DNA from: Ochrobactrum teleogrylli
Lineage (GTDB): Bacteria > Pseudomonadota > Alphaproteobacteria > Rhizobiales > Rhizobiaceae
Direction: 5' to 3'
Assembly: GCF_006376685.1 (NCBI RefSeq)
Contig: NZ_VEWL01000001.1
Coordinates: 561,869-625,868, forward strand
DNA: 64,000 nucleotides
The notes beneath the pieces are model-generated. The model made no database searches. It saw only the letters and a program-made list of their open reading frames with translations, and was not told where the DNA came from. Below, piece after piece: positions 1-9,173 of this stretch; the stretch's first letter is position 1; the number at the start of each line of letters is the position of its first letter. The position numbers were made by a program, and so were the translations under genes.

Positions 1-1133
1 GCATGGACAAGCGCAAGCTGATCCCGGAACCGAAGGGCCGTCTGGTCACGGCTTTCCTTGAAAGCTTCTTCGACCGCTATGTCGAATATGATTTCACGGC
101 GAGCCTTGAAGAGAAGCTCGATCTCATTTCCGATGGCAAGCTTTCCTGGAAAGACGTGCTGCGTGATTTCTGGCGCGATTTCTCCGGCTCGGTCGATGAC
201 ATCAAGGAACTGCGCGTTACCAATGTTCTTGATGCGCTGAACGAGGAACTGGCGCCGCTGGCTTTCCCCGCTCGCGAAGACGGCAGCGATCCGCGTTCGT
301 GCCCGACCTGCGGCACCGGCGTGCTGTCGCTGAAACTTGGCAAGTATGGCGCGTTTGTCGGCTGCTCCAACTATCCCGAGTGCAAATTCACCCGCCAGCT
401 CGGTGGCGAAGCCAATGGCGAGGCAGCAGCAGCCGACGAACCGAAGTCGCTCGGCAAAGATCCGTTTACGGGTGAGGAAATCACTGCACGGACAGGCCGG
501 TTTGGTCCCTATATCCAGCGTGGCGAAGGCAAGGAAGCCAAGCGCGCCAGCCTGCCGAAAGGCTGGACGCTGGATACGGTCGACCATGAAAAGGCTGTGG
601 CCCTGCTGTCGCTGCCGCGCGATGTGGGCCAGCATCCGGAAACCGGCAAGATGATTTCAGCGGGCATCGGGCGTTATGGGCCTTATGTCAGCCATGACGG
701 CACATTCGCCAATCTGGAAAATGCCGAGGAGGTGTTCTCGGTTGGTCTCAACCGCGCCGTTTCGGTGCTGGCAGACAAGCAGTCGAAGGGCGGTCGCGGG
801 CGTTCGACACCTGCGGCGCTGGCAACGCTTGGCGACCATCCGGATGGAGGGTCGATCACGGTGCGCGACGGACGCTATGGTCCTTATGTGAACTGGGGCA
901 AGGTCAATGCGACTTTGCCGAAGGGCAAGGACCCGGCAAGTGTCACGCTGGAAGAAGCGCTGGCGCTGATCACCGAAAAGGCTGGCTCGACCAAGGGCAA
1001 GAAAGCCCCTGCCCGCAAATCTGCCGCCGGTACAGAAAAGAAAGCCGCAGCCAAAAAGCCGGCAGCAAAGAAAGCGCCCGCAAAGGCAAAAGCCGCTCCG
1101 AAGGCTAAGAAGGCCGCAGCGGCAGAGGAGTAA
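1..1133 (+). CDS. topA: DNA topoisomerase I, C-terminal part (start outside window)
   Basis: Partial gene; the reading frame is open from the left edge and 376 residues are visible. Type IA topoisomerase I relaxes negative supercoils. The visible part starts in the end of the catalytic region and then has a zinc ribbon with Cys at 100, 103, 121 and 127 of the visible peptide. Three topoisomerase C-terminal repeats follow, each with a GR(F/Y)GPY core, and the protein ends in a Lys/Ala/Pro-rich basic tail of about 45 residues, as is usual in Rhizobiales TopA. It ends 3 nt before rnr, so the two are probably cotranscribed. The missing N-terminal half contains the active-site Tyr and Toprim domain, which cannot be checked here. 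Confidence 0.95.
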   Translation, partial: MDKRKLIPEPKGRLVTAFLESFFDRYVEYDFTASLEEKLDLISDGKLSWKDVLRDFWRDFSGSVDDIKELRVTNVLDALNEELAPLAFPAREDGSDPRSCPTCGTGVLSLKLGKYGAFVGCSNYPECKFTRQLGGEANGEAAAADEPKSLGKDPFTGEEITARTGRFGPYIQRGEGKEAKRASLPKGWTLDTVDHEKAVALLSLPRDVGQHPETGKMISAGIGRYGPYVSHDGTFANLENAEEVFSVGLNRAVSVLADKQSKGGRGRSTPAALATLGDHPDGGSITVRDGRYGPYVNWGKVNATLPKGKDPASVTLEEALALITEKAGSTKGKKAPARKSAAGTEKKAAAKKPAAKKAPAKAKAAPKAKKAAAAEE

Positions 1134-1136
1134 CAA

Positions 1137-3500
1137 TTGGCACGTCGTTTTCCTAAACCCGATTCCGGTCGATCCGCACGGACCGAACGGCGTGCAGCAC
1201 AGGCAAAATCGGACGCGCATACGGGTGATCCGCATGCCTTTCTGCCGACGCGTGAGGAAGTCCTCAAATATATCGAGGAAAATCCTGATCGCGCTGGAAA
1301 GCGTGAACTTGCCAAGGCATTCAATATCAAGGGCGATGCACGGGTTTATCTGAAAGACCTGTTGCGCGAACTGGCCGATGACGGTCTTGTCGAAAAGCGT
1401 GCACGCAAGCTTTCACGTCCCGGCTCATTGCCAAGCGTCACCGTACTGGATGTCACGGGACGCGACGAGGATGGCGGCTTGCTGGCCCGTCCAGCCGAAT
1501 GGGACGAGGCCGCCTATGGCAAGCCTCCCGTGGTGCTGGTGCGCCGCACGCGGCTTAACAAGGCGTCCGAAGGTGGTCCCGCGGTCGGTGTCGGCGACCG
1601 CGTTCTCGCAAAGATTTTCCGCAATGAAGACCGCGACGGCCCGGACTATACCGCGCGCGTGATGAAGCGGCTCGAACACCGCACCGATGCGGTGCTGGGC
1701 GTTGTACGCAAGCTTGGCAATGGCGAGTGGCGGCTGGAGCCTGTGGATCGCAAGCAGGCGGAAGTGCAGCTTGACCCTGCCCAACTGGAAAATGCCGAAA
1801 GCGGCGATCTGGTGGAAGTCGAACTGATCTCGTCGCGCCGTCAGGGGCTGCCGCGTGGCAAGGTCCGACAGGTGGTTGGTTCCATCGATAGCGAAAAGGC
1901 GCTGTCGATGATCGCCATCCACGAACATGAAATTCCGCATGTGTTCCCGGATGAGGTGATCCGCGAATCCGAAGATGCCAAGCCCGCGACGCTCGATGGC
2001 CGCGAAGACTGGCGCGCGGTTCCGCTTCTCACCATCGACCCGGCCGACGCCAAGGACCATGACGACGCCGTCTATGCGGAGCCGGATACCGACCCGGAAA
2101 ACCCCGGTGGCCAGATCGTTATCGTGGCGATTGCCGATGTGGCGGCCTATATACGCCCCGGTTCGGCGCTGGACCGGGAAGCTTTGAAGCGCGGCAATTC
2201 CGTCTATTTCCCGGACCGGGTTGTGCCGATGCTGCCGGAGCGCATATCGAACAATCTCTGTTCGCTGCGCGAGCTGGAAGACCGCCCGGCTTTGGCTGTG
2301 CGGATGGTCTTTGCCGCAGACGGCAGAAAGAAATCGCACAAGTTTCACCGCATCATGATGCGCTCTGCCGCCAAGCTTGCCTATGGTCAGGCTCAAGCCG
2401 CCATTGACGGCGCGACAGATGACAAAACGGCACCGATCCTCGATAGCGTGCTGAAGCCGCTTTGGGCTGCTTATGCGGTGTTGAAGCGCGGGCGGGACGC
2501 CCGCGAGCCGCTGGAACTCGATCTCCCTGAAAAGAAAATCCTGCTGACGCCGGATGGCAAGGTGGACAAGGTGATCGTGCCGGAACGTCTCGATGCGCAC
2601 AAACTCATCGAAGAGTTCATGATTCAGGCCAATGTCGCGGCAGCTGAAACACTGGAAGATCATCGTCAGCCATTGATCTTCCGCATCCACGACGAGCCGG
2701 CGCTTGCCAAGCAGGAAAGCCTGCGCGAATTTCTGCGCACGCTCGACCTCAATCTCGCCAAGGGCGGGCCGCTGCAACCATCGCAGTTCAACCGTATTCT
2801 GGTGGCTGTCGAGGACACCGATCATCAGGAACTGGTCAATCAGGTCGTGCTGCGCACGCAGAGCCAGGCCATATACAGCCCTGACAATATCGGGCATTTC
2901 GGGCTGCATCTGCGCCGCTATGCGCATTTCACCTCACCAATCCGCCGTTATGCCGATCTGATCGTGCATCGCGCGCTGATCAAGGCGCTGAGGCTTGGCA
3001 AGGACGGAATAACGACCGATGAGGAAGCGCGCCTTGAGGAAATCTCCGCGCTGATTTCCTCAACCGAGCGCCACGCCATGCTGGCCGAACGTGAAACCGT
3101 GGATCGTTTGATCGCGCATTTCCTCGCTTCACATCTCGGTGACGAGTATGAAGGTCGCGTGACGGGTGTTACCCGGGCCGGTCTTTTCGTGAACCTTGCG
3201 ACATATGGCGCGGATGGACTGGTGCCCATTTCAACTTTGGGTCATGAATACTATTTATATGACGAAGCCAACCATGCGATTGCCGGAGAAAGAAGCGGAA
3301 AAGGCTTCCGCCTCGGTGATACTGTCACGGTCAGGCTGGTTGAGGCGCTCCCCGTTGCGGGCGCGCTTCGTTTTGAGATGGTATCGGAACCGCATCCCCT
3401 GCCGATGTCGACGCGCTCGCATCACAAGGCAACCCGGACGATGCGCGGACGAAAGGGCAAGCCCTCGGGCATCCCGCGTCACAAGAAGAGAGGTCGGTAA
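1137..3500 (+). CDS. rnr: Ribonuclease R (RNase II/R family exoribonuclease)
   Basis: A 787-aa processive 3-prime to 5-prime exoribonuclease of the RNB family that degrades structured RNA in the cytoplasm. In order: an N-terminal winged-helix segment (about 35-90), cold-shock-like domains, the RNB catalytic core with the acidic signature TIDPADAKDHDDAV near residue 300, the HFTSPIRRYADL motif near 600, an S1 domain from about 668 to 745 and a basic Arg/Lys-rich tail. The start is a TTG 3 nt after the topA stop; the ATG candidates further in would remove the basic N-terminus. The stop overlaps the next start by one base (TAATG), which indicates translational coupling. Confidence 0.95.
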   Translation: MARRFPKPDSGRSARTERRAAQAKSDAHTGDPHAFLPTREEVLKYIEENPDRAGKRELAKAFNIKGDARVYLKDLLRELADDGLVEKRARKLSRPGSLPSVTVLDVTGRDEDGGLLARPAEWDEAAYGKPPVVLVRRTRLNKASEGGPAVGVGDRVLAKIFRNEDRDGPDYTARVMKRLEHRTDAVLGVVRKLGNGEWRLEPVDRKQAEVQLDPAQLENAESGDLVEVELISSRRQGLPRGKVRQVVGSIDSEKALSMIAIHEHEIPHVFPDEVIRESEDAKPATLDGREDWRAVPLLTIDPADAKDHDDAVYAEPDTDPENPGGQIVIVAIADVAAYIRPGSALDREALKRGNSVYFPDRVVPMLPERISNNLCSLRELEDRPALAVRMVFAADGRKKSHKFHRIMMRSAAKLAYGQAQAAIDGATDDKTAPILDSVLKPLWAAYAVLKRGRDAREPLELDLPEKKILLTPDGKVDKVIVPERLDAHKLIEEFMIQANVAAAETLEDHRQPLIFRIHDEPALAKQESLREFLRTLDLNLAKGGPLQPSQFNRILVAVEDTDHQELVNQVVLRTQSQAIYSPDNIGHFGLHLRRYAHFTSPIRRYADLIVHRALIKALRLGKDGITTDEEARLEEISALISSTERHAMLAERETVDRLIAHFLASHLGDEYEGRVTGVTRAGLFVNLATYGADGLVPISTLGHEYYLYDEANHAIAGERSGKGFRLGDTVTVRLVEALPVAGALRFEMVSEPHPLPMSTRSHHKATRTMRGRKGKPSGIPRHKKRGR

Positions 3501-3961
3501 TGAGCACGCTTGAGGCCAATTCCGCGCAGAACATTCAGGTTTTCGGTGGCGAAACCAGCAGAAAAGCCCATCCCAAGCGCCCGCTTGGTGAGGCCATGTG
3601 GCGCGGTTTCCGCTGCCGCTGTCCGCATTGCGGCGAGGGCAAGCTTTTCCGCGCTTTCGTCAAGCCGGTCGCCAAATGTTCCTTCTGTAACGAGGATTAT
3701 ACCGAACAGCGTGCTGATGACCTTCCGGCCTATCTGACGATTCTGGTTGTCGGTCACATCGTGGTCGGCGCTTTCATGGGCGTGGAAGCCACGACCAATC
3801 TGTCGCTGTGGGCGCATATGGCGATCTGGGGGCCGCTGACAGTCATTTTGTCGCTCATGCTGCTCCAGCCGCTCAAAGGGGCAACCATCGGCCTGCAATG
3901 GGCGCTTTACATGCATGGTTTCGGGGGCAAAGGCGAAGGCGACTACGGCGACGTGACCTGA
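3500..3961 (+). CDS. DUF983 family membrane protein
   Basis: A 153-aa protein of the DUF983 family, of unknown biochemical function. A soluble N-terminus carries a zinc-ribbon-like pair of motifs (CRCPHCGEG and CSFC, about residues 38-60). Two hydrophobic helices follow (about 78-100 and 107-130), so it is probably an inner-membrane protein with a cytoplasmic metal-binding head. It overlaps the rnr stop by one base and lies 10 nt before the Nudix gene, so it belongs to the topA-rnr operon. Family assignment is firm; its function is unknown. Confidence 0.85.
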   Translation: MSTLEANSAQNIQVFGGETSRKAHPKRPLGEAMWRGFRCRCPHCGEGKLFRAFVKPVAKCSFCNEDYTEQRADDLPAYLTILVVGHIVVGAFMGVEATTNLSLWAHMAIWGPLTVILSLMLLQPLKGATIGLQWALYMHGFGGKGEGDYGDVT

Positions 3962-3971
3962 TCCGGCTATC

Positions 3972-4730
3972 ATGACCGTGACAGTTTCCACGCCCTTGGC
4001 TGAACAGAAGAAGAAGGTGCTGCGCCCGCGCGACGCAGCCTCGCTGCTTCTGATCGACCGTTCATCCGGCAAGCCTTGCGTGCTGATGGGCAAGCGCCAT
4101 CACAGCCTTGCCTTCATGCCGGGAAAATTCGTGTTTCCTGGCGGCCGTGCCGATTCAATTGACGGCGCGATTTCAGCTTCGAGCGAACTCAGCCACGACG
4201 ACACATTGAAACTTCTGAATGGCATGGGTTCCCGCCCCTCGATGCGTCGCGCCCGCGCGCTTGGCCTCTGCGCCATCCGCGAAACATTCGAGGAAACCGG
4301 TCTCCGTGTGGCGCATCCGGTCAACAGCGATTCTTCGGCTGAACCGCCGTTTGGCCCCGCGGCCAATCATCAGGACTGGCGGGCCTTTCTCGGCCAGGGC
4401 GCCCTGCCCGCTTTGTCCAGCCTGCGCTATTTTGCGCGTGCCGTGACCCCGCCGGAACATGTCCGTCGATTCGATACACGCTTCTTCATCGCATTTTGCG
4501 ACAGCCTGCCGGAATTCGGCAAGCAAAAGCTCGCACCAAGCGGTGAACTGGAAAATCTCGACTGGGTATCGATCGATGATGTGGGCAAACTCGATCTCGC
4601 TCGCATTACCCAGATCATCCTGGAGGAAGCACAAAATCTACTGGCTGAAACACGCCTTGATTTGCCTGCGGCCCTTCCGGTGGTGCAATACCGTGTGCGG
4701 CACGGCCGCTTTGTCCGTGAAGTGATCTGA
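3972..4730 (+). CDS. Nudix hydrolase with insertion in the Nudix box
   Basis: A 252-aa Nudix-fold pyrophosphatase. The Nudix box is recognisable but split. FPGGRAD (about residues 55-61) supplies its glycine-rich start and RETFEETGL (about 99-107) its catalytic Glu cluster, with roughly 38 residues between them, where a standard box has a short loop. Such an insertion is known in the NUDT19-like (CoA diphosphatase) branch, so a CoA or acyl-CoA pyrophosphatase role is plausible but unproven. The gene is 10 nt downstream of the DUF983 gene and 4 nt upstream of the MFS gene, within one operon. Confidence 0.85.
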   Translation: MTVTVSTPLAEQKKKVLRPRDAASLLLIDRSSGKPCVLMGKRHHSLAFMPGKFVFPGGRADSIDGAISASSELSHDDTLKLLNGMGSRPSMRRARALGLCAIRETFEETGLRVAHPVNSDSSAEPPFGPAANHQDWRAFLGQGALPALSSLRYFARAVTPPEHVRRFDTRFFIAFCDSLPEFGKQKLAPSGELENLDWVSIDDVGKLDLARITQIILEEAQNLLAETRLDLPAALPVVQYRVRHGRFVREVI

Positions 4731-4734
4731 CCTG

Positions 4735-5964
4735 ATGAATACAGAAATTCCAGCAACCGACCGTGCTTCTGCCAAAACAAGCACGGAAGGCGTGAACGGC
4801 GCTCTTCCGCAGGAAGGCCAGATGCACTGGCGTTCGCTTGCTGCGGCCATTGCGACCATCAGCGCGGTGGGTGCGGCTATCGGGCTGGGCATTCCGCTTT
4901 TGAGCGTGCTGCTGGAAGCCCGCGGTCATTCGGCAAGCCTTATCGGCGCCAATACCGCTGTTGCCGGGCTTGCCTCGATTGCCGCCGCCCCCCTCGCCGC
5001 TCCGATTGCGGCAAAGCTCGGCGTGGTCAGAGCCATCTTTCTGATGCTCGTCATCGGCGGTATTGCCTTCCTCGGCTTTCATTTTTTCCAGCCGCTCTGG
5101 GCGTGGTTCGCGTTGCGCATCGTGCTGCATTTTGCACTGACGGTGCTGTTCGTCCTGTCAGAATATTGGATCAATGCCTCAGCACCGCCGGAAAAACGCG
5201 GACTGGTGCTTGGGATCTATTCCACGTCGCTCTCGCTCGGTTTCGCGCTCGGACCATGGCTTTTCTCAAAGATCGGCAGCGCCGGTGGCCTACCATTCTT
5301 CGTTGGATTCGCAATCATCATGATTGCGCTCATCCCGGTGACAATTGCCTGGCGCGACAGCCCGGATTTCGAGGAAGGTGAACATGTTCCCTTCCTGCCG
5401 TTTATCTTCGCCGTGCCAACCGCGACGATGGCGGTCTTCGTCTTTGGTGCCGTGGAAACAGGCGGCTTTGCGCTTTTCCCGGTCTTTGGCGCGCGTATTG
5501 GCTATCCGGAAGCGGATGCTGCGTTGTTGCTGACGATGATCGGTCTCGGCAATGTGCTGCTGCAAATTCCGCTTGGCATCATCAGCGACAAGATTTCCGA
5601 CCGCCGCAAGCTTCTGCTGTTCTGTGCAGTCACCGGCCTCATCGGCATGATCGCGCTGCCCTATCTGATGCAACACTGGTATCTGATGGCGGGCGTGCTG
5701 TTCCTGTGGGGTGGCGTGGTGGCTGGTCTCTACACGGTCGGTCTTGCGCATCTTGGTTCCGAACTCACAGGCCGCGAACTGGCGTCGGCCAATGCCGCCT
5801 TCGTGTTCTGCTATGCAATTGGCATGCTGGCAGGCCCGCAGGCCGTGGGTGTCGGCATGGATGCTTTCGGCCCGGCAGGTTTTTCGTGGACGCTTGGGGT
5901 ATTTTTTGCCGCATATGCGATCTTTGCAGCAGGAAGACTGCTTTTCAGAAAGAAGCGGACTTGA
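4735..5964 (+). CDS. MFS transporter (YcaD/CynX-like)
   Basis: A 409-aa inner-membrane protein of the major facilitator superfamily with about 12 hydrophobic helices after a roughly 25-residue soluble N-terminus. The segment ending in DKISDRRKLLLF (about residues 283-293) is the MFS motif-A equivalent between helices. Substrate cannot be told from sequence. The gene follows the Nudix gene by 4 nt and is the last gene of the topA-rnr-DUF983-Nudix-MFS run. A probable promoter for rpmG overlaps its stop codon. Confidence 0.85.
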   Translation: MNTEIPATDRASAKTSTEGVNGALPQEGQMHWRSLAAAIATISAVGAAIGLGIPLLSVLLEARGHSASLIGANTAVAGLASIAAAPLAAPIAAKLGVVRAIFLMLVIGGIAFLGFHFFQPLWAWFALRIVLHFALTVLFVLSEYWINASAPPEKRGLVLGIYSTSLSLGFALGPWLFSKIGSAGGLPFFVGFAIIMIALIPVTIAWRDSPDFEEGEHVPFLPFIFAVPTATMAVFVFGAVETGGFALFPVFGARIGYPEADAALLLTMIGLGNVLLQIPLGIISDKISDRRKLLLFCAVTGLIGMIALPYLMQHWYLMAGVLFLWGGVVAGLYTVGLAHLGSELTGRELASANAAFVFCYAIGMLAGPQAVGVGMDAFGPAGFSWTLGVFFAAYAIFAAGRLLFRKKRT

Positions 5965-5989
5965 CTTTTCGGCCCCAATCCGTAGTTAT
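5961..5989 (+). promoter_or_regulatory. Probable sigma-70 type promoter for rpmG
   Basis: TTGACT at 5961-5966 (preceded by C, giving the alphaproteobacterial CTTGAC -35) is followed after 17 nt by AGTTAT at 5984-5989, a moderate -10. It overlaps the end of the MFS gene and would give a leader of roughly 140 nt before rpmG. Read by eye; no transcript data. Confidence 0.45.
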
Positions 5990-6065
5990 GCGGCGAATTT
6001 CCGCTGCCGGGTGAATTGCCGGAATCGCTGGCGGTTACCATCCATAGAGTATGACCCCGGAGAAT

Positions 6066-6112
6066 GGGAGCCCGATAAGCGGGTCCGGTTTCCGAAAAGG
6101 TGATGCTCCGGC
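6066..6112. repeat. Dispersed palindromic repeat, copy 1 (diverged)
   Basis: GGAGCCCGATAAGCGGGTCC followed by GGTTTCCGAAAAGGTGATGC matches, with several changes, the same dispersed element seen at 23022-23066 and 63198-63232. The layout is CCCGA.AAG, then GGTTT, then CGAAAAG, then GATGC. It sits in the probable leader of rpmG. Confidence 0.55.
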
Positions 6113-6137
6113 AAAGTTAAAGAGCAGGTATTTCGAT

Positions 6138-6305
6138 ATGGCCAAGGCTACGACGATCAAGATCAAGCTTTTGTCGACCGCTGACACCGGCTTCTTCTAC
6201 GTTACGAAGAAGAACAGCCGCACGATGACGGAAAAGATGACAAAGACCAAGTACGACCCGATTGCGCGCAAGCACGTCGAGTTCAAGGAAACGAAGATCA
6301 AGTAA
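6138..6305 (+). CDS. rpmG: 50S ribosomal protein L33
   Basis: A 55-aa ribosomal protein of the large subunit. The start [11 protein letters not shown] and the end FKETKIK are characteristic of L33. There are no CxxC pairs, so this is the zinc-independent (C-minus) form. The ATG at 6138 is chosen over an in-frame upstream ATG because L33 homologues start MAK and a GCAGGT-like Shine-Dalgarno lies just before it. A strong intrinsic terminator follows within 40 nt, so rpmG is a separate transcription unit. Confidence 0.97.
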
Positions 6306-6341
6306 TTCGTTTCCCGCGTTGCCCATGCGGTGACCGGAATC

Positions 6342-6380
6342 AAAAAAGCCGTCTCTCACGAGACGGCTTTTTGTTTTTGA
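6342..6380 (+). terminator. Intrinsic terminator of rpmG
   Basis: The stem AAAAAGCCGTCT / AGACGGCTTTTT has a 6-nt loop (CTCACG) and continues into a T-rich run on the + strand. The A-run on the left arm may let it also work on the minus strand for pleD. Confidence 0.85.
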
Positions 6381-6400
6381 TCCGTCGTTTATCAAAACAT

Positions 6401-7786
6401 TCAGGCAGCCGAAGCGACCACCCGATTCCGCCCATTCTTTTTTGCGAGATAAAGCGCTGCATCGGTTCTGTCGAACAGCGCTTCGACGCTGTCGCCGATC
6501 AGGCGCAAGCCAGCCAGACCGACACTGATCGTCATATTGACCTTGTGGCGCCCGCTAGCGACCGAGAAAGGCACTGCCTCCACAGAGGTGCGGATACGCT
6601 CTGCAACGGCTGCACCAGCCTGCAAATCCGTATCCGGCAGCACGACGATGAACTCCTCGCCACCATAGCGACACATCAGGTCCATGCCGCGTATATTCTT
6701 GCGCAGGCGCGATGCGAATTCGCGCAGGACATCGTCGCCAGCATCATGCCCGTACTGGTCGTTGACGCGCTTGAAATAGTCGAAGTCGATCATGATGACC
6801 GTCAGCGGGCGCTCCCGGCCTGTGGCGCGGCTATAAAGCACCGGCATATGCGTATCGAGATAGCGGCGGTTGTGCAGCCCCGTGAGATCGTCCGTTACCG
6901 CCATGGTGATCGAGCGGTTCAGGCTCTGCCGCAGCAGATCATTGTAGCACTTGCGCTTGATCTGCGTACGCAGCCGCGCAAAAAGCTCCAGCTTTTCCAG
7001 CGGGCGCATCAGATAATCGTTAACGCCAAGCTCCAGCGCGCGAACGACAAGCGCGCCCTCGTCTTCCCGCACAATCAGGATGATCGGCACCAGTCGGGTA
7101 CGCTCGATGGTGCGCAATTGGGAGCAGAGGCGCAGCGGGTCGTAATAGGTGAAAGCCGCCGAAACGACGATGCTGTCATAATCCGCCTCGATGGCCTTGA
7201 TGAGAGCGGCATTGGCGTCTGTGGCGATATCGACCCGATAGGTTTCGCCCAAAATAACGCGCAACCGTGCTGCCGCCGTTTCATCCTCGTCCACAACGAG
7301 GATGCGGGCGGCATCCTGCAAGTTCGGACCGGAACCAGAAACCTTGGCTGAAAGCAGCGCCTCCACCTCGGCATCGGCCACGCTGTTGCTGCGCTGAAAC
7401 AACTCGTCCGAGACCAGCTTCAGGCGGGCGAGGCTTTTCACACGCGACATCAGATGGAGATCGTTGACCGGCTTGGAGAGAAAATCATCTGCACCCGCCT
7501 CCAACCCACGAATCTTGTCTTCCGGGCGGTCAAGCGATGTCACCATGACCACAGGAATATTGGACGTGCGCGGGTCGTCCTTCAGCTTGCGGCAAACTTC
7601 GAAGCCATTCATGCCCGGCATGAGAACATCGAGCAGGACAACGTCAATCTGCCCGCCTAAGCAGATTTCGAAGGCATCTGATCCGTTATAAGCGCTGACA
7701 ACTTCGTAATACTCAGCAAGCAGCCTTGCTTCCAGAAGCTTCACATTGGAAGCCACATCATCGACGACGAGAATTCTGGCAGTCAT
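6401..7786 (-). CDS. pleD: Response regulator / diguanylate cyclase PleD
   Basis: A 461-aa two-receiver diguanylate cyclase that makes c-di-GMP at the cell pole and drives polar development in alphaproteobacteria. REC1 (1-120) has the acidic pair D9/D10 and the phosphoacceptor D53 in LLDVLMPG. REC2 (about 150-270) is a degenerate adaptor. The cyclase domain (about 300-455) has the active-site GGEEF at 375-379 and an intact product-inhibition I-site RGMD at 366-369, exactly five residues upstream. The gene lies 22 nt downstream of divK, the operon order known from Caulobacter. Confidence 0.95.
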   Translation of the reverse strand: MTARILVVDDVASNVKLLEARLLAEYYEVVSAYNGSDAFEICLGGQIDVVLLDVLMPGMNGFEVCRKLKDDPRTSNIPVVMVTSLDRPEDKIRGLEAGADDFLSKPVNDLHLMSRVKSLARLKLVSDELFQRSNSVADAEVEALLSAKVSGSGPNLQDAARILVVDEDETAAARLRVILGETYRVDIATDANAALIKAIEADYDSIVVSAAFTYYDPLRLCSQLRTIERTRLVPIILIVREDEGALVVRALELGVNDYLMRPLEKLELFARLRTQIKRKCYNDLLRQSLNRSITMAVTDDLTGLHNRRYLDTHMPVLYSRATGRERPLTVIMIDFDYFKRVNDQYGHDAGDDVLREFASRLRKNIRGMDLMCRYGGEEFIVVLPDTDLQAGAAVAERIRTSVEAVPFSVASGRHKVNMTISVGLAGLRLIGDSVEALFDRTDAALYLAKKNGRNRVVASAA

Positions 7787-7808
7787 GATCCCCCTCGCCT
7801 GGTCGAGC

Positions 7809-8180
7809 CTAAGCGTCGCCCAGATAAGACTTTATCGTTTCTATAAATCTCGGAACAGAAATTGGCTTGGATATATAGGCCTCGCATCCGCCCTGCCGGA
7901 TGCGTTCCTCGTCGCCTTTCATGGCGAAAGCCGTGACCGCTATCACCGGAATATGGCGCAGTTCTTCATCGTCTTTCAGCCACTTGGTCACTTCCAGACC
8001 TGAGACTTCCGGAAGCTGAATATCCATGAGAATGAGATCTGGCCGGTGTTCGCGTGCGAGATCAAGCGCCTCGAGACCGTTTCGTGTCCGGATCGTTTCG
8101 TATCCGCTGGCTTCGATAAGATCGCGAAACAACTTCATATTCAATTCGTTGTCTTCGACGATCATTACGCTTTTCGTCAT
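7809..8180 (-). CDS. divK: Single-domain response regulator DivK
   Basis: A 123-aa stand-alone receiver domain that signals in the DivJ/PleC-CtrA cell-cycle pathway. Acidic residues E9/D10, the phosphoacceptor D53 in [10 protein letters not shown]83 in VTAFAM and K105 in SKPI are all present; there is no output domain. It is the first gene of a two-gene operon with pleD. The promoter must lie in the 231-bp gap shared with the divergent DUF3572 gene. I looked there for the CtrA box TTAA-N7-TTAA and saw only a partial match, TTAA-N7-TCAT near 8289. Confidence 0.93.
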   Translation of the reverse strand: MTKSVMIVEDNELNMKLFRDLIEASGYETIRTRNGLEALDLAREHRPDLILMDIQLPEVSGLEVTKWLKDDEELRHIPVIAVTAFAMKGDEERIRQGGCEAYISKPISVPRFIETIKSYLGDA

Positions 8181-8411
8181 CGAAACTTCCCTGGGGCAAC
8201 TGCCCGGCCCGATTATTCATTCATCTACTGGCATTGGCTGACACCAAACAGTGTGTGCACCGACATTCCCCTCGGTCCACTCTATGATTTAACCTCATTT
8301 CATTGACGAAAGGCAAATAATTCCGTTGTCGCTACAAGGACCTGCATCTTATATGAAAACAATTGCAGGCCCGCGTGGCGGCTGCATGGATCGGCTGAAA
8401 TGGAGGTGACG

Positions 8412-8714
8412 ATGAAAACGCTTATGAACGAAACAGAAGCGCAGGGTCTCGCCATTGAAGCTTTGGCCTGGCTTGCGCAGGACAAGGATTTACTCCCGCG
8501 CTTTCTTGCGCTGACGGGCATCGAAGCCTCGTCCATCCGTCAGGCAGCGCGTGAGCCGGGCTTTCTGGCTGGTGTGCTCCAGTTTTTCTTAAGCCACGAG
8601 CCAACGCTGATGCGCTTTTGCGAAGAAACCGGGCGCGATCCGTCAATCATCCAGAAAGCGGCGTCCTTCTTACCCGGCGGTGTGGGCCAGCATTTGCAGA
8701 GCGGCGCCGACTGA
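8412..8714 (+). CDS. DUF3572 family protein
   Basis: A 100-aa alphaproteobacterial protein of the DUF3572 family, function unknown. It is helical, acidic and has no membrane segment. The ATG at 8412 (MKTLMNETEAQ) is preferred over the in-frame ATG at 8400 because the Shine-Dalgarno GGAGGTG lies between them, 5 nt before 8412. Its place beside divK-pleD is conserved in related genomes as I recall them, but this does not define a role. Confidence 0.8.
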   Translation: MKTLMNETEAQGLAIEALAWLAQDKDLLPRFLALTGIEASSIRQAAREPGFLAGVLQFFLSHEPTLMRFCEETGRDPSIIQKAASFLPGGVGQHLQSGAD

Positions 8715-8747
8715 TTCGACAGACACCGCCCTGTTTTTGAGCTGAAA

Positions 8748-9173
8748 TCAGGCTGCTGTCGGCCCGGTGACGACCTCTTCCGCCGCGGACACATTGATAA
8801 CGTTCAGTTCATGCGCCCGCCCGTCGCGTGCGGTCCATGAAATCGACTGGCCGGGTGCAAGCCCGATCAGTGCCGTGCCAATCGGGGTCAGAATCGAAAC
8901 CTTGCCCTGTGCAATGTCCGCCTCGCCCGGATAAACCAGCGTCACGCGGCGCTCATGTCCGTCATTGGAACGGAATTCGACCACCGAACCCATATGCACC
9001 ACATTTTGCGGCAGCCGCTTGGCGGGCACGACCTTGGCGCGGTCAAGTTCGGCCATCAGCTCGTCGGCGATTTCCTCGTGCTGCTCGGCGACGCTGTTGG
9101 CCAGCCCCATCAGGCGCTCGTAATCGACGTCGCTGACGACAATATTGGGCTTCTTGCGATTCTTGACGCTCAT
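8748..9173 (-). CDS. rnk: Rnk-type nucleoside diphosphate kinase regulator (GreA/GreB C-terminal fold)
   Basis: A 141-aa protein with a short helical N-terminus (about 20-50) and a C-terminal GreA/GreB-type domain (about 60-135), matching the Rnk family. The PIGTALIGLAPGQSISW segment is the typical FKBP-like signature of Gre factors. Rnk binds RNA polymerase without being a transcript-cleavage factor, and the long Gre coiled coil is indeed missing. It is monocistronic, with a 377-bp upstream region shared with dinB. Confidence 0.85.
   Translation of the reverse strand: MSVKNRKKPNIVVSDVDYERLMGLANSVAEQHEEIADELMAELDRAKVVPAKRLPQNVVHMGSVVEFRSNDGHERRVTLVYPGEADIAQGKVSILTPIGTALIGLAPGQSISWTARDGRAHELNVINVSAAEEVVTGPTAA

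Noticed and set aside
8281-8300. CtrA-like site TTAA-N7-TCAT upstream of divK
   Set aside because: Two mismatches in the second half-site; too weak to claim CtrA control from sequence.
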